DNA from: Ruminiclostridium sp.
GTDB taxonomy: Bacteria > Bacillota > Clostridia > Oscillospirales > Oscillospiraceae
Assembly: GCA_021442645.1 (NCBI GenBank)
Contig: JABUSR010000170.1
Span: forward strand, 1-9,675
Length of the DNA: 9,675 nucleotides
Direction: 5' to 3'
The position numbers were made by a program, and so were the translations under genes. Within the stretch, counting starts at the first letter, position 1. Each line of letters begins with the position of its first letter. The notes under the pieces are model-generated. The model saw nothing but the letters and a program-made list of their open reading frames with translations. It did not search any database and was not told the origin of the DNA. This document shows positions 6,001 to 9,675 of this stretch, piece by piece.

Positions 6001-6987
6001 TTAAATTTCTAGTTGCTCCGGGGGGAAATCGGGGAAATACTCAGTTACAAAGTCCACATCCTGCACGGTCCAGGTGCGGCCCTTCAGCCCGTTCAGGCAT
6101 CCCGCGTCCGTAGAGAAGGGGAAGGAGAGCTTGTAGGAGTACAGGGCCTGCCCCCCTGTGCGGCCCAGTCGCTTGTTGTCCCTTTCCCGGCCGTACTTGC
6201 CGTCTCCCAAAAGGGGATGGCCTGCGGCGGCGAACTGGGCACGGATCTGGTGGGTGCGGCCGGTGATGAGGCGGCACTCCACCAGGGAGAGCCCGTTTCG
6301 CCTGGCCAGGGTCCGGTAAAGGGTAACGGCGGTGCGGCCACCTTCTATGGGCCAATCGTGGACAGAGACCTGCTTTTTGGCCTCGTCTTTCAACAGGAAG
6401 TTTTCCAGTTTGCCCTCCGAAGGTTCGGGGTGGCCCAGCACCACGCAGAGGTAGGACTTTTCAATCTCCCGGTCCCGGATCTTCTGGTTCATAATCCGCA
6501 GGGTCTCGGCGTTTTTTGCGGCGATAACGATGCCGCCGGTGTTCCGGTCGATGCGGTTGCAGAGGGCGGGGGCAAAGGAGTTTTCCCAATAGGGAGACCA
6601 CTCCTTATTCTGATAAAGGTAGGCCTGAATGTGGGTGAGGAGGGTGTTGACCCGCTCGTTCTCGTCGGGGTGAACCACCATGCCGGGCCGCTTATTCAGC
6701 AGCAGGAGGTTCTCGTCCTCATATACGATGTCCAGGTGGGGCTTAAAGACCGAGAGGAAGGCGTTCTCCGGGGTGGGCCGCTCGAAGAACTCATCATTAA
6801 TATAGAGCTGGAGAACGTCGCCCCGCATGAGGCGGGTGTCCCGCTTAGCCCCTTTGCCGTTGAGCTTCACCCGCTTGATGCGGATGTATTTCTGAGCCAA
6901 GGGGGCAGGGAGGAGGGGGAGCGTTTTGCTGAGCCAGCGGTCCAGCCGCTGCCCGGCGTCGTTGCCGCCAATGGTAAATTCCCGCAT
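6001..6987 (-). CDS. RluA-family rRNA pseudouridine synthase (RluC/RluD type)
   Basis: The product isomerises specific uridines to pseudouridine, most likely in 23S rRNA. From Met at 6987 it has 328 residues. An N-terminal S4 RNA-binding domain (about 5-65, with GQRLDRWL and the KRVKLNGK strand) precedes the catalytic domain. The catalytic motif is NRIDRNTGG, in which the Asp (residue 147 from this start) is the conserved nucleophile. The later ITGRTHQIRAQF and GHPLLGD blocks are also intact. The frame is open to an ATG at 7041, which would add 18 residues. I prefer 6987 because AAAGGCGGA lies seven bases before it and the S4 domain begins at once; the 7041 start has only GGAA. Exact target positions cannot be told from sequence. 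It is transcribed alone, divergently from yceD-rpmF, and ends at the terminator at 5971. Confidence 0.9.
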   Translation of the reverse strand: MREFTIGGNDAGQRLDRWLSKTLPLLPAPLAQKYIRIKRVKLNGKGAKRDTRLMRGDVLQLYINDEFFERPTPENAFLSVFKPHLDIVYEDENLLLLNKRPGMVVHPDENERVNTLLTHIQAYLYQNKEWSPYWENSFAPALCNRIDRNTGGIVIAAKNAETLRIMNQKIRDREIEKSYLCVVLGHPEPSEGKLENFLLKDEAKKQVSVHDWPIEGGRTAVTLYRTLARRNGLSLVECRLITGRTHQIRAQFAAAGHPLLGDGKYGRERDNKRLGRTGGQALYSYKLSFPFSTDAGCLNGLKGRTWTVQDVDFVTEYFPDFPPEQLEI

Positions 6988-7082
6988 AGAAGGGTCCGCC
7001 TTTCGCTGTCTTTTCTCTGTTCCGGTACTTGCCACCGTCATATTTCCAGTGTATACTATATTGCGTGGTCCTGTGCAACAGC

Positions 7083-7110
7083 ATTATACCACAGATTTGA
7101 AAAAAATGAA
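7083..7110 (-). promoter_or_regulatory. Probable promoter of the pseudouridine synthase gene
   Basis: On the minus strand a perfect TATAAT lies at 7088-7083. The best -35 at normal spacing is only TTCATT (7110-7105, 16-base spacer), so this promoter is weaker than its divergent neighbour. Initiation near 7076 would leave an untranslated leader of about 90 bases before the Met at 6987, or about 35 bases before the ATG at 7041. Confidence 0.5.
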
Positions 7111-7118
7111 GAAAGTAT

Positions 7119-7147
7119 TTGACAAGCGAATTCTTTTTTGCTACAAT
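7119..7147 (+). promoter_or_regulatory. Strong promoter of yceD-rpmF
   Basis: TTGACA at 7119-7124, a 17-base spacer and TACAAT at 7142-7147, with TGC before the -10 (extended -10). Initiation near 7154 leaves a leader of about 22 bases carrying GAGG before the yceD ATG at 7176. The ATG at 7119 in the same frame overlaps the -35 element and cannot be the start. Confidence 0.85.
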
Positions 7148-7175
7148 GCTTTCTGTACCATGTGAGGATTGTGCT

Positions 7176-7673
7176 ATGCGACTGAATCTGAGAGAGATCA
7201 TCCATGTACCCGGGGCCGGTGTTTCCTTTGATTTTCCTCTTGATTTGACCGAAGAGGAGTTCTATGGGGAGCATCCCATTACGAAGCCCGTCCATGTGAA
7301 GGGAACAGTGAAAAACATCGCTGACGTTTTGGTCCTGGAGGGGCAGGCCACGTCCGTTCTGGACTATACCTGTGACCGGTGTATGGGCGGGTTCAGCCGG
7401 GAGAAGGTCGTCAGGCTTTCTTACCTTCTGGCAGAAGAACTGGAGGGGGAAGAAGACGGTGACATCGTTCTTCTGGACGACGGCGAGATTGACGTCGGTG
7501 ATTTAGCCTACACGGCCTTTATTCTTGATATGGACACAAAACATTTATGCTCAGAAGACTGCAAGGGGCTTTGCTCCGGCTGCGGCGCCAATTTGAATGT
7601 GGAGCCCTGCCGATGCAAAAAGCAGGCTGATCCCAGATGGGCCGCTCTCGAGCAGCTACTTAATAAAAACTGA
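7176..7673 (+). CDS. yceD: YceD/DUF177 family protein
   Basis: This 165-residue protein belongs to the DUF177 (YceD) family, which is nearly always encoded just before rpmF and has been linked to 23S rRNA accumulation or processing in bacteria and plastids. Visible features are a CDRC pair at 66-69, an acidic stretch at about 87-106 (EELEGEEDGD), and a C-terminal Cys cluster (C125, C129, C133, C136, C145, C147) of the CSEDCKGLC-x-x-CG type, probably a metal-binding knuckle. The start at 7176 is set by the promoter, which includes the earlier in-frame ATG at 7119, and by GAGG at 7163-7166. It is 54 bases ahead of rpmF and shares its promoter. The biochemical function is not established. Confidence 0.92.
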   Translation: MRLNLREIIHVPGAGVSFDFPLDLTEEEFYGEHPITKPVHVKGTVKNIADVLVLEGQATSVLDYTCDRCMGGFSREKVVRLSYLLAEELEGEEDGDIVLLDDGEIDVGDLAYTAFILDMDTKHLCSEDCKGLCSGCGANLNVEPCRCKKQADPRWAALEQLLNKN

Positions 7674-7727
7674 GTAGTAACCACTAATCATGTGCCCGAA
7701 AGGGTATCACCAAGGAGGTGTCTCGAA

Positions 7728-7913
7728 ATGGCGGTTCCGAAGAGTAAAGTCTCTAAGCAGAGACGCGATAAGCGGCGTGCCAACTGGAAGCTGGCCACTC
7801 CCGCAGTCACGACCTGCCCCAAGTGCGGTGCATATCGGCTGCCCCACCGGCTGTGCAAGGCCTGCATGACCTATGACGGCAAGGTGTTCGGCCAGGTTCA
7901 GCAGGAGAACTAA
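7728..7913 (+). CDS. rpmF: 50S ribosomal protein L32
   Basis: A 61-residue basic protein starting MAVPKSKVSKQRRDKRRANW, the typical L32 N-terminus. It carries the zinc ribbon as two CxxC pairs (C30/C33 and C43/C46), so this is the zinc-binding form and not the Cys-less paralogue some bacteria use under zinc shortage. AAGGAGGTG lies seven bases before the ATG, a near-perfect ribosome site as expected for a ribosomal protein. The in-frame ATG region upstream from 7692 is excluded by this site and by the conserved N-terminus. It is co-transcribed with yceD and followed at once by an intrinsic terminator. Confidence 0.98.
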   Translation: MAVPKSKVSKQRRDKRRANWKLATPAVTTCPKCGAYRLPHRLCKACMTYDGKVFGQVQQEN

Positions 7914-7923
7914 TACGAAAAAG

Positions 7924-7952
7924 AAGAGGGGATTGCCCCTCTTTCTTTTTTT
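7924..7952 (+). terminator. Intrinsic terminator after rpmF
   Basis: AAGAGGGG (7924-7931), an ATTG loop and CCCCTCTT (7936-7943) form a perfect 8-bp stem followed by TCTTTTTTT. It lies ten bases after the rpmF stop and separates yceD-rpmF from the next gene. No clear promoter is visible in the 88 bases between it and the next ATG, so the next gene may depend partly on readthrough. Confidence 0.92.
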
Positions 7953-8040
7953 GTCCGGACCTGGGAACCGCCTGTACGGCGAGGGCCCAGGAGCCGGGAA
8001 TTGCAGTGAAAGAACCATCACCTGTAAAGGAGGAGGGGCC

Positions 8041-9348
8041 ATGTCTCTCACCACCATCAAAACCGTTACCCCCGGCAGCCCTGCCTACCAGGCAGGGGTC
8101 CGGCCCGGTGAGACCCTGATGGCCATCAACGGGCACTGGATTGTGGATGTGCTGGACTATAAGTTCTATGCCTACGACCCCCAATTGGAGCTGACGCTTC
8201 GAGAAGGGGAGACGGAGAAAAGGGTGACCCTTTCCAAGGATGTGGGGGAGGACCTGGGGCTGGAGTTTGAGACCTACCTGATGGACCGGGCCCGCTCCTG
8301 CGCCAACAAGTGCGTATTCTGCTTCGTGGACCAGCTGCCCAAGGGGATGCGGGAGACCCTGTATTTCAAGGATGATGATGCCCGGCTTTCCTTCCTCATG
8401 GGGAACTACATCACCCTCACCAACCTGAGTCAGCGGGAACTCCAGCGAATCTGTGACCTGCACATCTCGCCCATCAATATTTCCGTCCATGCCACGGATC
8501 CGGAGGTCCGGCGGATGCTTCTGGGCAGCCGGCGGGGCGGGGAGATTATGGAAATCATGGAGCGCTTTGCCCGGGCAGATATCGTGATGAACTGCCAGAT
8601 TGTGGCATGCCCTGGTTTCAATGATGGGGCTGTGCTTCAGAAGAGTATGGAGGAACTGGCCGCCCTCTACCCCCAGATGAACAGTGTGTCTGTGGTTCCG
8701 GTGGGGCTTACCCGATATCGGGAGGGGCTGTACCCTCTGGAACCTTACACGGCGGAGGGGGCCTCTGCTGTGGTGAAGCAGGTGGAGGCCTTTGCCGAGA
8801 CTTGCCTGGCGGAGAAGGGGAGCCGCCTGTTCTGGTGCTCCGATGAGTTTTACATCCAGGGAGGCCTGCCCCTGCCGGAGGACGAGTACTACGAGGAGTA
8901 TACCCAGCTGGAGAACGGCGTGGGAATGCTCCGCCTGCTGGATGTGGAGTGCCGGGGGGCCTGTATGGGTGCCCCGGAGAATATCCCGATTGAACCCTTT
9001 TCCGTTGCCACCGGCGTGGCTGCAGCCCCCTACCTTCGAGAAATCATTGACAGGGCGGCGGCAAAGTGTCATACTAAATTAAATTACCATGTGTATCCTG
9101 TCGTCAATCACTTCTTCGGGGAAACGGTCACTGTGGCCGGTCTGCTCACCGGCCGGGACCTGATAGCACAGCTAAAAGACCGCGACCTGGGGAACCGGGT
9201 CCTAATCGCCCAGAACATGCTCCGCCATGGTGAGACTGTCTTCCTGGACGATGTGACCCTGGAGGAGGTCTCCGAGGCTCTGGGTGTCCCTGTGATCCCC
9301 GTGGCTCAGGACGGCTTTGAACTTTTTGAAGCCGTGTTTGGGTGCTGA
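8041..9348 (+). CDS. DUF512 protein: PDZ-like domain plus radical-SAM-like Cys motif
   Basis: This 435-residue protein has a PDZ-like N-terminus (about 3-65, with PGSPAYQAGVRPGETLMAING), then the motif C87-x3-C91-x2-C94 (CANKCVFCF), the spacing used by radical SAM enzymes to hold a 4Fe-4S cluster. A TIM-barrel-like region follows (LMGNYITLTNL, INISVHATDPEVRR), and a C-terminal DUF512 region from about 225 contains GLTRYREGLYPLEPY. This architecture is conserved in Clostridia, often beside der, but I know of no proven reaction or substrate, so none is assigned. The start at 8041 is set by AAAGGAGGAGG just before it and by the PDZ N-terminus. The frame runs upstream to 7873, but that part overlaps rpmF and its terminator. 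It ends 38 bases before der, so the two are probably co-transcribed. Confidence 0.9.
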   Translation: MSLTTIKTVTPGSPAYQAGVRPGETLMAINGHWIVDVLDYKFYAYDPQLELTLREGETEKRVTLSKDVGEDLGLEFETYLMDRARSCANKCVFCFVDQLPKGMRETLYFKDDDARLSFLMGNYITLTNLSQRELQRICDLHISPINISVHATDPEVRRMLLGSRRGGEIMEIMERFARADIVMNCQIVACPGFNDGAVLQKSMEELAALYPQMNSVSVVPVGLTRYREGLYPLEPYTAEGASAVVKQVEAFAETCLAEKGSRLFWCSDEFYIQGGLPLPEDEYYEEYTQLENGVGMLRLLDVECRGACMGAPENIPIEPFSVATGVAAAPYLREIIDRAAAKCHTKLNYHVYPVVNHFFGETVTVAGLLTGRDLIAQLKDRDLGNRVLIAQNMLRHGETVFLDDVTLEEVSEALGVPVIPVAQDGFELFEAVFGC

Positions 9349-9386
9349 ACAGGTGCATACAACGAATAAAAGGAGGTTATATCAAC

Positions 9387-9675
9387 ATGTCCAAACCTCT
9401 TGTGGCCATTGTTGGCCGACCTAATGTGGGCAAATCCATGCTGTTTAATAAATTGGTAGGCCGTCGGCTCTCCATCGTGGAGGACACCCCCGGCGTTACC
9501 CGGGATCGCCTGTATGCCGAGTGCGAGTGGCGGGGCCGGACCTTTGACATCGTGGATACCGGGGGTATCGAGCCCGGCACTACCACAGAAATCCTGGCCT
9601 TTATGCGCAAGCAGGCGCGGCAGGTTTGCAAATTGCCACCTCCGCGACTCGGTCCATCAGGCATATACGCTCGCC
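9387..9675 (+). CDS. der: GTPase Der (EngA), 5' part only; frame lost near the window end
   Basis: Der is a two-domain GTPase needed for 50S subunit assembly. The first GTPase domain begins here: G1 GRPNVGKS (10-17), the switch block DTPGVTRD (33-40) and G3 DTGG (57-60). The start is fixed by AGGAGGTT at 9371-9378 and by the conserved N-terminus. Residue 18, after the G1 Lys-Ser, is Met where Thr is usual. Up to MRKQA (residue 77) the protein follows the family. After about 9617 the frame reads QVCKLPPPRLG, which is unlike Der. The Der-like words QIATSA appear in another frame from 9629, and ADSV in a third if one base is added near 9645. This points to two single-base errors at a contig end rather than a real mutant. 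The gene runs off the window. Confidence 0.9.
   Translation, partial: MSKPLVAIVGRPNVGKSMLFNKLVGRRLSIVEDTPGVTRDRLYAECEWRGRTFDIVDTGGIEPGTTTEILAFMRKQARQVCKLPPPRLGPSGIYAR

Noticed and set aside
6013..7122. 369-codon plus-strand frame opposite the pseudouridine synthase
   Set aside because: It is antisense to an intact conserved enzyme and has no motif or ribosome site.
7807..9072. 421-codon minus-strand frame opposite rpmF and the DUF512 gene
   Set aside because: It is antisense to two well-supported genes and crosses the rpmF terminator.

Overview
The window looks like a contig from a Gram-positive anaerobe of the Clostridia, probably Oscillospirales (Flavonifractor/Oscillibacter-like). The clues are strong Shine-Dalgarno sequences, GC-rich housekeeping genes, the order yceD-rpmF-[PDZ/radical-SAM-like DUF512]-der, and a polyamine transporter with a fused permease and binding protein. 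The taxonomic call is inference; there is no rRNA or tRNA to anchor it.

Layout. (1) Positions 1-1352 are clearly more AT-rich than the rest. They hold the 3' end of an unrecognised gene and a BspA-type leucine-rich-repeat (LRR_5) ORF that lacks a convincing start, ribosome site or signal peptide; this may be an imported or decayed surface-protein fragment. (2) Positions 1452-5499 (minus strand) hold a potA-potB-potCD operon for polyamine (spermidine/putrescine) import. Both junctions are 4-base ATGA overlaps, and PotC and PotD are one 656-residue polypeptide. (3) Positions 5500-6000 hold no convincing gene of normal size, but they are not empty. A near-consensus extended -10 promoter on the minus strand starts a leader of about 370 nt with several hairpins. 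The leader ends in a strong intrinsic terminator that directly abuts the potA ribosome binding site. This is either an attenuator/riboswitch-like control element or a small RNA whose readthrough feeds potA, and it is the most interesting part of the window. (4) Positions 6001-7041 (minus strand) hold an RluA-family pseudouridine synthase with its own terminator. (5) From a divergent promoter region, yceD (DUF177) and rpmF (ribosomal protein L32) run on the plus strand and end at a terminator. A DUF512 protein and the start of the GTPase gene der follow.

Functionally, the right half is a translation/ribosome-biogenesis neighbourhood: rRNA pseudouridylation, DUF177, L32 and Der. The middle is a self-contained polyamine importer with an unusual regulatory leader. 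The last 50 or so bases lose the Der reading frame, which suggests sequence error at a contig end.
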